Below, piece after piece: positions 36,791 through 45,193 of a stretch of 64,000 nt of DNA (position 1 is the first letter of the stretch; each line of letters begins with the position of its first letter). The position numbers and the translations under genes are program-made. This DNA comes from Chthonomonadales bacterium (GTDB taxonomy: Bacteria > Armatimonadota > Chthonomonadetes > Chthonomonadales > CAJBBX01). The stretch spans positions 1-64,000 of the forward strand of contig JABWBA010000003.1 of the NCBI GenBank assembly GCA_013360745.1, given 5' to 3'. The notes under the pieces were generated by a model, which was not told the DNA's origin, did no database searches, and was given only the letters and a program-made list of their open reading frames with translations.

Positions 36791-38233
36791 GTGACCTCCG
36801 CGCAATCCTCAGGCCGGACCGATCTGCCCGACGCCGCCGCAGTCATCCTGGCCGCTGGCAAGTCGACGCGCATGAAATCCAGTTTGCCCAAACCGCTCCA
36901 TCCTCTTGCGGGAGCCCCGATGACGCGGCACGTCATTGACGCCTGCCGCGCTGCTGGTATAGCACGGATCGTCGTCGTGATTGGCCACGAAGCGGAACAG
37001 GTCCGTTCAGGATTGGGCGAAGACGTCGAGTACGCCCATCAGCCCACGCAGCGAGGGACTGGCCACGCGGCTCTGTGCGCTCAGCCCACTCTGGGCAGCT
37101 TCCGCGGCCCGATCGTCTTCATTGCCGGCGATGTTCCCCTGATCGAAGCCGATACGATCCGCGATCTCATTGCCGCTGCGACACAGGCCGATGGCTCCTC
37201 GTCAACGGTCTGCGGTGCGATGCTCGTCGCAACATCCGATGATCCGACGGGTTACGGGCGCGTCATCCTTACCGATGACGGTTCTGTCGAACGGATCGTG
37301 GAACAGAAGGACGCTAATGAGGCCGAGGCCGCAATCCGTCTATGGAATCCCTCCGTCTACTGCTTCCAATCGGACGCGCTATGGCAGAGGCTGTCCCGGA
37401 TCGGTTCCACCAACGCCCAGGGAGAGCAGTACCTGACCGATGTGGTCGCCCTGACCCGCGACGACGGCGAGCGGATACTGCCTCTGCACGTTGCCGAGGA
37501 TGAGGTCATGGGCGTCAACACCCGGGTCGATCTGGCTGAGGCAGAACGGTTGATGCGACGACGAATACTGATCGGCCTGATGCTGAGTGGGGTCACGATC
37601 GTCGATCCGTCGTCGACCTACGTTGATGCTCAGGTGACCATCGAACCGGACACCGTGATTCATCCCAACTCGTATCTGTACGGCCGAACGCGAATAGGCG
37701 CCAACTGCATCGTCGGCCCGATGGCCCTGCTGCGAGATGCGCTCATCGGCGACGACTGCAGGATTCTGGCTTCACAGATCAGCGAATCGACGCTTGGCTC
37801 CGGCGTCCGTGTGGGTCCATACGCGAATCTGCGCCCTGGATGCGTGATCGGTGACAGAGCGAAGATCGGCGACTTTGTCGAGATGAAGAACGCCACCATC
37901 GGCTCTGGAGTGGCGGCCTCCCATCTCAGTTATGTCGGCGACGCGATCGTTGGTGATCGTACGAATATCGGCGCCGGTACGGTTACCTGCAACTACGACG
38001 GTGTGGACAAACACCGAACGGTGATCGGCAACGACGCCTTTATCGGATCGAACACGGTCATCGTAGCCCCCCTTGCGATCGGCGACGGCGCTCTTACGGC
38101 GGCTGGAAGTGTGCTGACGCGGGATGTCCCGGCAGACGCTCTGGCCGTCGCGAGAAGCCGTCAGGAGAACAAAGAAGGTTGGGCTCGACGGAAGCGCAGC
38201 AGCAGAACCGCGAAGGAGGTCGACGGTGGATGA
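36791..38233 (+). CDS. glmU: Bifunctional UDP-GlcNAc pyrophosphorylase / GlcN-1-P acetyltransferase
   Basis: GlmU makes UDP-GlcNAc. The N-terminal uridylyltransferase has VILAAGKSTRMKSSLPKPL, and the C-terminal left-handed beta-helix acetyltransferase has NYDGVDKHRTVIGNDAFIGS. The 480-residue length is normal. The start is GTG with AAGGAG upstream. The 131-base upstream gap has a TATACT box at 36729-36734 but no clear -35. Its end overlaps prs by eight bases. Confidence 0.96.
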   Translation: MTSAQSSGRTDLPDAAAVILAAGKSTRMKSSLPKPLHPLAGAPMTRHVIDACRAAGIARIVVVIGHEAEQVRSGLGEDVEYAHQPTQRGTGHAALCAQPTLGSFRGPIVFIAGDVPLIEADTIRDLIAAATQADGSSSTVCGAMLVATSDDPTGYGRVILTDDGSVERIVEQKDANEAEAAIRLWNPSVYCFQSDALWQRLSRIGSTNAQGEQYLTDVVALTRDDGERILPLHVAEDEVMGVNTRVDLAEAERLMRRRILIGLMLSGVTIVDPSSTYVDAQVTIEPDTVIHPNSYLYGRTRIGANCIVGPMALLRDALIGDDCRILASQISESTLGSGVRVGPYANLRPGCVIGDRAKIGDFVEMKNATIGSGVAASHLSYVGDAIVGDRTNIGAGTVTCNYDGVDKHRTVIGNDAFIGSNTVIVAPLAIGDGALTAAGSVLTRDVPADALAVARSRQENKEGWARRKRSSRTAKEVDGG

Positions 38234-39185
38234 TTTAGGGCTCTTCTGCGGCAATGCCAACGAACCTCTTGCCCGCGCGATCGCTTTGGAGATGGGCGTC
38301 CGGCTGGGCGATATGCATGTCCGGAGTTTTGAGGACGGCGAGATCGGCGTAAAGATCAATGTGAGCGCCAGAGGTCTTGATGTGTTCATCGTTCAACCAA
38401 CCTGTCGGCCGGTGAACCAGAACCTCATGGAGCTGCTCATCATGATCGATGCCTTCCGCCGCGCCTCGGCGCGAAGGATCACCGCCGTATTGCCCTACTA
38501 TGGTTATGCTCGACAGGACAAGAAGGTCAAACCCCGCGAACCCATCACTGCGCGTCTGATCGCGAACCTGATCACGATCGCTGGCGCGAACAGGGCGCTC
38601 TGTCTCGATCTCCATGCTGGACAGATCCAGGGTTTTTTCGATATACCGGTCGATCATCTTGCTGCCGGACCGTTGATGGGCAACGCCCTCCAGAAGAGAG
38701 GGCTGGCGGGGGATGCCATCACGGTCGTTTCACCCGATGTTGGCGGCGTCGCTCGAGCTCGTTCGCTCGCAGAGCAGCTCCAATCGCCGCTCGCGATCAT
38801 CACCAAACGTCGTCCGGAAGCGAATCGGGTCGAGGTGCTGGAAGTCGTAGGCAACGTCGCGGGCCGTGTCTGCGTCCTGGCCGATGATATCATCGACACC
38901 GGCGGATCGATCACCGAAGGCGCGGCCAAACTTCTCGAACTTGGCGCCCGAGAGGTGCATGCCTGCTGTACCCATGGCGTACTGTCCGGGGACGCACTGG
39001 AGAAAATCGAACGTTCGCCGCTGGTCTCGATGATCGTCACGGACACCATCCCGCTGCCGCCAGATCGGCCGAAGGGGAAAGTTCAGGTGATCAGCGTCGC
39101 GAAGCTCCTGGCCGCCGCTATCGAGTGTATCAACCGGGACGCTTCGGTGAGCAGTCTGTTTGAGGAATCAGCCCGCTTTGCCTAG
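38226..39185 (+). CDS. prs: Ribose-phosphate pyrophosphokinase
   Basis: Prs makes PRPP for nucleotide, histidine and tryptophan synthesis. It shows LFCGNANEPLARAIA, SFEDGEIGVKI, YYGYARQDKK, LDLHAGQIQGFFDIPVDHL and the PRPP loop VLADDIIDTGGSI. The ORF-track start is too early. The GTG at 38226, with AAGGAGG six bases upstream inside glmU, matches the family N-terminus and gives 319 residues. The order glmU-prs is common in Gram-positive-type genomes. Confidence 0.96.
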   Translation: MDDLGLFCGNANEPLARAIALEMGVRLGDMHVRSFEDGEIGVKINVSARGLDVFIVQPTCRPVNQNLMELLIMIDAFRRASARRITAVLPYYGYARQDKKVKPREPITARLIANLITIAGANRALCLDLHAGQIQGFFDIPVDHLAAGPLMGNALQKRGLAGDAITVVSPDVGGVARARSLAEQLQSPLAIITKRRPEANRVEVLEVVGNVAGRVCVLADDIIDTGGSITEGAAKLLELGAREVHACCTHGVLSGDALEKIERSPLVSMIVTDTIPLPPDRPKGKVQVISVAKLLAAAIECINRDASVSSLFEESARFA

Positions 39186-39214
39186 CATCCTGTAGCCGGG
39201 ATGAAGACCTTCCC

Positions 39215-39410
39215 ATCCAAACCGCCCCGCGACGCCGTGTGTTCCCGAGCCCAAGAACCCGCATAACACGGGCGGATGTGAGCCGGTCGCCTTCGCGATT
39301 GCCTTACGGCCTGCCACTCAGGTTGTCCGAGAACCCACTCCATTGGTAAGGCGTTGGGTATGGGCTCGCAGGTACATCACCAACGTCTGCAGGGCGGCGG
39401 ACGTTCGTCA
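39215..39410 (-). ncRNA. Candidate structured RNA, best guess 6S RNA (SsrS)
   Basis: The 282-base gap between convergent prs and ftcD holds no gene but folds extensively on the minus strand. CCGCCCTGCAGACG (39397 to 39384) pairs with CGTCGCGGGGCGG (39234 to 39222) through 13 pairs with one bulged A. The plus strand would have a C-A mismatch where the minus strand has a U-G pair, which favours the minus strand. Inside, GAGCCCA pairs with TGGGCTC, ACCC with GGGT, and GCCTTAC with GTAAGGC. About 195 bases, a long closing stem, an open centre and a terminal stem resemble 6S RNA. The exact ends and identity are inferred. Confidence 0.45.
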
Positions 39411-39416
39411 CCATCT

Positions 39417-39422
39417 ATTATA
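39417..39422 (-). promoter_or_regulatory. Consensus -10 box upstream of the candidate RNA
   Basis: The minus strand has a perfect TATAAT at 39422 to 39417. Initiation seven bases on would fall near 39410, just before the structured region. The base context 17 bases upstream (GGATTT) is a poor -35. A perfect -10 box in a gap between two converging genes is hard to explain unless something there is transcribed. Confidence 0.55.
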
Positions 39423-39467
39423 CTACGCCTCTGGCTTACAAATCCGTTACGGAACCCATCGATCCTA

Positions 39468-40460
39468 TCATCCGACATCGACGGGCCTAGCGGGCCCGCG
39501 AAGCCAGCGCTCTACGATCTGGGTCTCTCGTAATGTCGGTAACCTCAGATCCTCTACGGGATGTCCTCCGAGTGCGGCTTCAGGTATGAGACCGACGATC
39601 TCACCATCGCCCTCGGTCACGGTCCTACCCGATTCCAGCACTGCCGCATTTCGACGATGGATCATCCCCGCAATCTGTTCACGGACAACGGCGATCGGCG
39701 TCCGATCCGGACGGGTAAGGTTCAGAGAGACTTGCGCCGCACCCGCCGTTGGAAGCCAGAGCCCCAGCGCACGGACCCCATGGAGGCTCATCGTTGTTGT
39801 CCTCTCAGCTCGTACTGCTGCCGCTATCCATCGCGCATCCGACTCATTGCCCGAGGCGAGACCGATATTATAAGCGACCAACGGCCTGCGAGCCCCGACA
39901 ACGACGGCCCCGAGCGCTGGAGATGGCTCGCCCAGATCGGGCAGCATCCGGTGAAAGTCCGGTATCCCAGCCCCTCGAGATGTAGCCCCGACAGCCCGAC
40001 GGATCTCCGGCAAGGCGCTCGGCCTGTCTGCACTCGCGGCCGCTCCATAGAAATAGACACCCAGACCGATCTCGAACGCCAGAGACGCGGCTACCCGGCG
40101 GGCGAGTACGGCACATTCGCGTAGGGTGATCAGAGATATGGGCGTAAACGGCACGACATCGACGACCCCCATTCGTGGGTGCGCTCCCTGGTGCTGCCGC
40201 AGATCGAGAAGACATGCGGCGCGGCGGGCTGCCGCAAGAAGGGAATGGCCAACGGGCTCCGGCGAGCCCAGCAGGGTGAGCACCAACCGGTTGTGATCGC
40301 GATCCGAGGAGTAATCCGCGACGACCGAACCGGCATGTCCCATGGCTGCCGACACGATCTCCTCGACCAGATTCACCCGGCGCCCTTCGCTGATGTTGAC
40401 CGCGCATTGAACGATCGGGCCTCGCGCATCCAGGAGGGGTTGTCCAGACAGTGGAATCAT
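39468..40460 (-). CDS. Glutamate formimidoyltransferase (FTCD N-terminal type)
   Basis: This 330-residue protein covers the two formiminotransferase domains and has no cyclodeaminase domain. Visible motifs are CAVNISEGRR, SSDRDHNRLVLTL, GAHPRMGVVDVVPFTP and LVAYNIGLAS. The reaction moves a formimino group from formiminoglutamate to tetrahydrofolate during histidine degradation. No hut gene is near, so the physiological link is unclear. The ATG overlaps the scpB stop as ATGA. Confidence 0.9.
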   Translation of the reverse strand: MIPLSGQPLLDARGPIVQCAVNISEGRRVNLVEEIVSAAMGHAGSVVADYSSDRDHNRLVLTLLGSPEPVGHSLLAAARRAACLLDLRQHQGAHPRMGVVDVVPFTPISLITLRECAVLARRVAASLAFEIGLGVYFYGAAASADRPSALPEIRRAVGATSRGAGIPDFHRMLPDLGEPSPALGAVVVGARRPLVAYNIGLASGNESDARWIAAAVRAERTTTMSLHGVRALGLWLPTAGAAQVSLNLTRPDRTPIAVVREQIAGMIHRRNAAVLESGRTVTEGDGEIVGLIPEAALGGHPVEDLRLPTLRETQIVERWLRGPARPVDVG

Positions 40461-41026
40461 GGATCTACGGAATCCATAGCCGACCGCACCTCGTCGGGCG
40501 AAGCCGCATCCTCCAGCGGCGGCAGATCAGCCAGATCCTCCAGAGCAAAGTAATGCAGGAAGTTTTGTGTTGTTCTATATAAGATCGGTCGGCCCGGTGC
40601 GGCCCTGCGTCCCGCCTCCTCGATCAGCTCGCGCTCGATCAAGGTCGTGAGAACCGACGCACATCCAACACCGCGAACGGCTTCAATCTCCGGCTGAGTT
40701 ATCGGCTGCCGATAGGCGATGATCGACAATGTCTCCAACGCTGGCCGGGAGAGTTTGCCACGCTGACGAGCCAGGAGTCGACCGATGATCACAGAATACG
40801 CCGGCCTTGTGGCCAACTGATAACCGCCCGCGATGCTCAGAATCTGAAGGCTCGACCCTGACGAATCGAGGCGTGTTTGGAGATCCCCAACGGCCGCGAT
40901 GAGTTCCTCCTCCGAGCAGAGAAGAGCCCTGCTGAGAGCCTCGATCGATAGAGGCTCCGATCCTACGAACAGCAGGGCCTCCAGAGACGCAGCACGATCC
41001 AGCGGGTTATCGCTTTCGAGGCTCAA
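40457..41026 (-). CDS. scpB: Segregation and condensation protein B
   Basis: ScpB forms the SMC-ScpAB complex that compacts and segregates the chromosome. The 189-residue protein has the two winged-helix domains expected, with LEALLFVGSEPLS at the N-terminus and SRPALETLSIIAYRQPITQPEIE plus IRGVGC-like VRGVGCASVL. The start codon is TTG overlapping the scpA stop (TTGA). smc itself is not in the window. Confidence 0.94.
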   Translation of the reverse strand: MSLESDNPLDRAASLEALLFVGSEPLSIEALSRALLCSEEELIAAVGDLQTRLDSSGSSLQILSIAGGYQLATRPAYSVIIGRLLARQRGKLSRPALETLSIIAYRQPITQPEIEAVRGVGCASVLTTLIERELIEEAGRRAAPGRPILYRTTQNFLHYFALEDLADLPPLEDAASPDEVRSAMDSVDP

Positions 41027-41856
41027 GCGCCAACACCGGATGCTTTAGAGACCGTCGACCGGAGAGGAGGATCGGAGATCGATTCCGCGGCAGCGGCCGG
41101 ATCGCCTCCTCCATCCGTTCGCGCAACGAGCTGTATATCGCCGAAGGGACCCCGCTGAACCGCGTTGATCCGTCCGATACGGATGAGTTCCAGCATCGCA
41201 AGGAACGCAAGCACACAGTCGGCACGCGAGGTCTCGATGGAGAGAATAGACTCAAACGGCAGCCCCTCCGCGGCCCCGTGAACCGCCCGAAGAATCTCCG
41301 CCATCTTGACCCGAAGGCTCACGCGCCGCCTGGGCACGACAGCGGACACCGGCGCCTCCGGCACGCCAGCCGCGCTCAGGACGCTGAGAAACGCCCGATG
41401 TAGATCCCGACCGGTCAGCGAGCTTTGCTCCATGGGGAGGATGTAATCTCCGGCGATCTCAGTGGCGTTTCGAAAGTAGAGGGATGCGCGGAAGGCCTCC
41501 CAGTCGCGCAGAGTCTCTGCGGCCCCTGTGTACCGCTGATATTCGAGGAGTTGCGCCACAAGCGCTTCACGAGGGTCTACTTCGATCTCATCCTGGCGAG
41601 GCGGCGCGGGCAACAGCATCCGCGACTTGATCTCGACGAGAGTAGCGGCCATCACCAGATAGTCACCCGCGAGGACGAGATCCAGCGCCTGCCATTCGGC
41701 GAGCCGATCGAGATACTGACGGGTAATCTGTGCAATCGGTATATCGTAGATATCGACCTCGTTCTCCCTGATCAACTGCAGCAGCAGATCCAGAGGCCCT
41801 TCATAGACGGGCAGCCGAAACCGGGGCATATCGGTATGGGGCGTCGAAACCGTCAT
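41023..41856 (-). CDS. scpA: Segregation and condensation protein A
   Basis: ScpA is the kleisin that bridges SMC heads. The 277-residue protein starts with the family signature PVYEGPLDLLLQLIRENEVDIYDI (read in two parts: EGPLDLLLQLI and VDIYDIPIAQIT) and contains LVMAATLVEIKSRMLLP. The C-terminal winged helix (FLAMLELIRIGRI) is present. It is coupled to scpB downstream and overlaps the histidine phosphatase gene upstream by four bases. Confidence 0.95.
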   Translation of the reverse strand: MTVSTPHTDMPRFRLPVYEGPLDLLLQLIRENEVDIYDIPIAQITRQYLDRLAEWQALDLVLAGDYLVMAATLVEIKSRMLLPAPPRQDEIEVDPREALVAQLLEYQRYTGAAETLRDWEAFRASLYFRNATEIAGDYILPMEQSSLTGRDLHRAFLSVLSAAGVPEAPVSAVVPRRRVSLRVKMAEILRAVHGAAEGLPFESILSIETSRADCVLAFLAMLELIRIGRINAVQRGPFGDIQLVARTDGGGDPAAAAESISDPPLRSTVSKASGVGA

Positions 41857-42557
41857 CGGCGCAGTCGTCCGGTCTTACCGTCCGTCGCCGGCTCTGCCCC
41901 GTGGCAGGGCTCCGGTACATGCGAGACATCGTTGACGAGGGCTAACGAAGCCCGCTGCGGACCATATTCCACCACGCTGAGCGAAGCGTTGTGCAATCGA
42001 AATCCGAGCATGGCCCGGGCTGGCACACCGAGCGCCTGACAGAAGAGAGCCCTGAGGCTTCCTCCATGCCCGACGACCAGGATCGTCTGTCCGGCGTGGC
42101 TCTTGACGATTTCGTCCATCGCTGAGGTCATCCGCTCCGCCACCTGTTCGAGCCGTTCGCCATTAGGCGGGCGCACCCGCCATGAATCCGACCGATAGGC
42201 TTCGTAAAGTTCACCTTCGCCCCGCGCTGCGATATCTTCGACAGTCAGGCCTTCCCAGTCGCCCAGCATCGTCTCGCGCAGCGCACGGAGCTGCCGCAGT
42301 GACGGTCGGTATGCGCCGGCAACGATCCGTGCGGTTTCTACAGCTCTGGAGAGATCGCTGGAATAGACGGCGTCGATCCGTTCCCCTTCGAGTCGATGGG
42401 CTAGCGCGGTCGCCTGCCGTATTCCCGCGGATGAGAGCGGGATATCGGAGGCGCCCTGCATCCGCCCGATCGCGTTCCATTCGGTCTCGCCGTGGCGCAC
42501 GATCAGCGCTCGGACACGCCGCTCGGGTCGCGGGCACGAAAGATCACACATCGCCAT
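41853..42557 (-). CDS. Histidine phosphatase family protein (CobC/PhoE/PGM-like)
   Basis: This 234-residue enzyme has the phosphohistidine motif LIVRHGETEWNAIGRMQG and the second histidine in VVGHGGSLRALF. Members include cofactor-dependent phosphoglycerate mutases, alpha-ribazole phosphatases and broad phosphatases. Nothing nearby decides between them. Two ATGs (42557 and 42551) are possible starts. Its start overlaps the end of the Clp1-like gene and its end overlaps scpA, so it belongs to this operon. Confidence 0.9.
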   Translation of the reverse strand: MAMCDLSCPRPERRVRALIVRHGETEWNAIGRMQGASDIPLSSAGIRQATALAHRLEGERIDAVYSSDLSRAVETARIVAGAYRPSLRQLRALRETMLGDWEGLTVEDIAARGEGELYEAYRSDSWRVRPPNGERLEQVAERMTSAMDEIVKSHAGQTILVVGHGGSLRALFCQALGVPARAMLGFRLHNASLSVVEYGPQRASLALVNDVSHVPEPCHGAEPATDGKTGRLRR

Positions 42558-43719
42558 CGCGGATAAATCCGATGGGATCCCCGTTTGGAGCGAGCCGCAC
42601 CTGTCCGAACCGGATCGTAGAGGTCATCGCATAAGAGTGTATCGCGGTCCTCAGGGTAATCTGCCGACGAGCCGAGTCCAGCCGTTCGAGGATTCCGAGC
42701 CCGAGCATTCGATCATCACCGTCATATAGACCGACCAGGAGCCCGTCGAGATTCGCGGCCAACGTTAGCGCGGTCTGGGAGATGCCGTAGAGCTGCATCG
42801 CCGCTGAGGCTAGATCATCACGATCGACGGCCCTGTCAGCGACGACACATAACCGATTCCGGACTGTTTCCGCATACCCAATGCCGCAGCCCAGCCTTCC
42901 GGACAGCTGGCGGAGCCCGGGAACCGGTACTGATCGACCAGAACCGATCCAGGTACCCCGCAGGGCCACATCATCCAGATGCCAGGTGCGCGGTTCTGCG
43001 CCCTCCAGAGCCTTGCCGAACTTCCAAGCACGGCGCTGCGCACGCATCGCCTGCGAACGGATGCGAACCGCCGGATCCGTCTGTACTATGTGCAGGCTCG
43101 GACGCCGGGCTGTCCGGAGCGTTCGCGCAAGCCATCCATAGGCGGCGTCAGCGGCCTGATCGGGTGTCTCCCCCCTTCGCGGCCGGATCATCAATACGAC
43201 TCGATCGGGATCAAGAGCGCTCAGCTTCGCCTCCTTCAATCGGACAGACCAGCGCGTATCGGCCATGCCGGTCGTATCGCACACGATCATTCGAGCGTCT
43301 CGGACTCTTGCTTCGTGGACGATGCGACACACCGCAGCAAGGTGCTCGACCTGCGCAAACTGCGGTGTCACGCTTCCTACGAATGCCGACGCCACAGCAC
43401 GAAGATCGCTAAGCCGCTGAAACGGATGCTCCGGCATCGCCAGAGAGACGCAGCCGGGCGGGCCGATTTCCGACTGCCCGACATCCGCATCAACCACGCC
43501 AACACGCATCCGCTCAGCCACGCCAACCTTAACTAACTCGGTGCAAAACGTTGTCTTCCCGGTATCGGATGCGCCGAGGATCAGAATCAGACCATGCCAT
43601 TCGCGTGACTCTCGCAAAACCGAGTTCCACTCTGGCTCCGGCCCTGTCGCCTCATCCAGCGTTGGACCATTGACGGATCGATCGTCGGTCGGTATGATGG
43701 TCGGAGCTTCACTAATCAT
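42544..43719 (-). CDS. Clp1/Grc3-like P-loop protein, possible polynucleotide 5'-kinase
   Basis: This protein of about 391 residues carries a Clp1-type P-loop (LGASDTGKTTFCTEL) and VGVVDADVGQSEIGPPGCVSL, which resembles the Grc3/Nol9/Clp1 RNA 5'-hydroxyl kinases. A later VCDTTGM fits a Walker B-like strand. Clp1 relatives phosphorylate RNA or DNA 5' ends in eukaryotes and archaea; bacterial members are poorly characterised. The track start is a TTG at 43764. The ATG at 43719, with GGGAG four bases upstream, is better. It leads the scpAB operon. Confidence 0.8.
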   Translation of the reverse strand: MISEAPTIIPTDDRSVNGPTLDEATGPEPEWNSVLRESREWHGLILILGASDTGKTTFCTELVKVGVAERMRVGVVDADVGQSEIGPPGCVSLAMPEHPFQRLSDLRAVASAFVGSVTPQFAQVEHLAAVCRIVHEARVRDARMIVCDTTGMADTRWSVRLKEAKLSALDPDRVVLMIRPRRGETPDQAADAAYGWLARTLRTARRPSLHIVQTDPAVRIRSQAMRAQRRAWKFGKALEGAEPRTWHLDDVALRGTWIGSGRSVPVPGLRQLSGRLGCGIGYAETVRNRLCVVADRAVDRDDLASAAMQLYGISQTALTLAANLDGLLVGLYDGDDRMLGLGILERLDSARRQITLRTAIHSYAMTSTIRFGQVRLAPNGDPIGFIRDGDV

Positions 43720-43778
43720 GGGACTCCCACCCGGGAAGATCCGGCAGCGAGCGCCATGGACCAATGGAGACCGACGGT

Positions 43779-44288
43779 ATGACGCCTTCGTCGTGCAAAG
43801 CCCTGGCGGCCGCGTCCGGCTTGCTGGCGCTGAGCGCGCTACTGTATGTCACCGCAAAGGATACCCCGGCGCCGCCCCTGTCGCACGAGGTAACAACGGA
43901 GCTTCTCACCTCCGTCGCACGGTCTATACACGCTCGTGACGTGCCGTCGTTACTGTCAGTTACGACGAACAGCTCAGAGCTATTCGGCATGCGTCGGGAG
44001 CGAGCGGAGTTCGCGATTCGGCGAGCGATGCGCGAGGCGGCCGGCGCTCGGCTGGATCTGACCTGGCGCAACCTCGAGGTGCGCCCTTCGCCTTCGGGGG
44101 CTGGGATTGCGGAGTTCGATGCCGTCCTGAGCGAGATGATCGGACATACCCGGGCCGTATACCTCGAAACCCATGTCGTCTTGCGGTTGGTGAAGACGCC
44201 GATAACCCGCTGGTTTGGCCTCTGGACCGAGGAAGAATGGCGAATTGATAGTGCAAGCTCCGCGATGGACCTGTTGACTGGTGATTGA
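43779..44288 (+). CDS. Small membrane-anchored protein of unknown function
   Basis: I do not recognise this 169-residue protein. It has one N-terminal membrane span (ALAAASGLLALSALLYVTA) and an exported helical/strand domain, possibly NTF2-like (VARSIHARDVPSLLSVTTNSS). I prefer the ATG at 43779 with GGAG upstream over the track ATG at 43764. It diverges from the Clp1-like gene, and its end overlaps the PHP phosphatase gene by eight bases. Confidence 0.7.
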   Translation: MTPSSCKALAAASGLLALSALLYVTAKDTPAPPLSHEVTTELLTSVARSIHARDVPSLLSVTTNSSELFGMRRERAEFAIRRAMREAAGARLDLTWRNLEVRPSPSGAGIAEFDAVLSEMIGHTRAVYLETHVVLRLVKTPITRWFGLWTEEEWRIDSASSAMDLLTGD

Positions 44289-45120
44289 TCCGGTTCCTAT
44301 ACCTGTCTCGGCTGACCTGCATATCCACACACGACACTCGCATGACGCACAGGGTTCGTTGTCGGAGTGCTGCGAGGCGGCGATCTCGGCCGGGCTCGGC
44401 GTTATCGGCTTCACCGAGCATGTCGACTTCGATCCCGCAGATCCGGGGATCGGCTTCTTCAACTACGATGCTGTTCGATCCGCGATCGATGATGTCCGCA
44501 GGGCATACACAGGTCAGATCCGCATTCTCTTCGGCGTGGAGGTGGACTATCAAGAGTGGTTCACGGATCAAATCGAGGAGTTTCTCGCCCACCATCGGTT
44601 CGACTACGTCATCGGATCCGTCCACGCGATCGGGCAACAAGCGCTGATGACCGATGCGTATCTCGCGGAACGCGACCCGTTTCAAGCGGTGTCCGATTAC
44701 TTCGAGGCGGTAGCTCGGTCGGCCGAAAGCGGCCTATTCGATGTCATCGGCCACCTCGAATACAAACTGAGCCGTGGTGGGCATATCCGAGATCGGCTGG
44801 AGAACCGCGCTTACGAGACCGCGCTGGCGCGATGTGTGCAGCGCATCGTCGGTTCGGGCTCAATCCTTGAGATCAACACCGCAGGAGGCCGTCATACGGA
44901 CGAGTCGATATATCCCGGAGCCATAGCGCTCGGGCTATACCGGCGCTTCGGCGGCATCGCCGTCTGCCTCGGCTCGGACGCCCATTCGCCGGAACGCATT
45001 GGGTGGAGGTTGGTCGATGCCGCAGCAAGTGCGGACCATGCGGGTCTCATCGTCATCTCAGATCCCGAGCGAAGGAGCAGCGCCCTCTCCGCACCAAGGC
45101 GCCGGGCGAGCGCGTCCTGA
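44281..45120 (+). CDS. PHP-family phosphatase, histidinol-phosphatase-like
   Basis: This 279-residue enzyme has the PHP metal-binding motifs DLHIHTRHSHD, GFTEHVDF, GVEVDY, VIGSVHAIG and CLGSDAHSP. The arrangement matches HisK-type histidinol-phosphate phosphatases (final phosphatase step of histidine synthesis). No other his gene is in the window, so a different phosphoester substrate cannot be excluded. The start is GTG overlapping the upstream gene. Confidence 0.88.
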   Translation: MIDPVPIPVSADLHIHTRHSHDAQGSLSECCEAAISAGLGVIGFTEHVDFDPADPGIGFFNYDAVRSAIDDVRRAYTGQIRILFGVEVDYQEWFTDQIEEFLAHHRFDYVIGSVHAIGQQALMTDAYLAERDPFQAVSDYFEAVARSAESGLFDVIGHLEYKLSRGGHIRDRLENRAYETALARCVQRIVGSGSILEINTAGGRHTDESIYPGAIALGLYRRFGGIAVCLGSDAHSPERIGWRLVDAAASADHAGLIVISDPERRSSALSAPRRRASAS

Positions 45121-45140
45121 CGGCCGGATCCCTATCTGCC

Positions 45141-45170
45141 TTGACACACGACTGCGGGCCTGTCTATACT
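45141..45170 (+). promoter_or_regulatory. Sigma-70-type promoter upstream of hrcA
   Basis: TTGACA (45141-45146) and TATACT (45165-45170) are 18 bases apart, close to the vegetative consensus. Initiation would be near 45177, about 17 bases before the hrcA ATG. No CIRCE inverted repeat (TTAGCACTC-N9-GAGTGCTAA) lies here. Confidence 0.8.
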
Positions 45171-45193
45171 GAGCGTGAGACTGGATAGCACAG

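Noticed and set aside
39382-39405. Plus-strand terminator hairpin for prs
   Set aside because: AACGTCTGC/GCGGACGTT can pair, but it lies about 200 bases after prs without a T run and overlaps the closing stem of the candidate minus-strand RNA, which explains it better.
45121-45193. CIRCE operator upstream of hrcA
   Set aside because: No inverted repeat of the required form is present in the gap.
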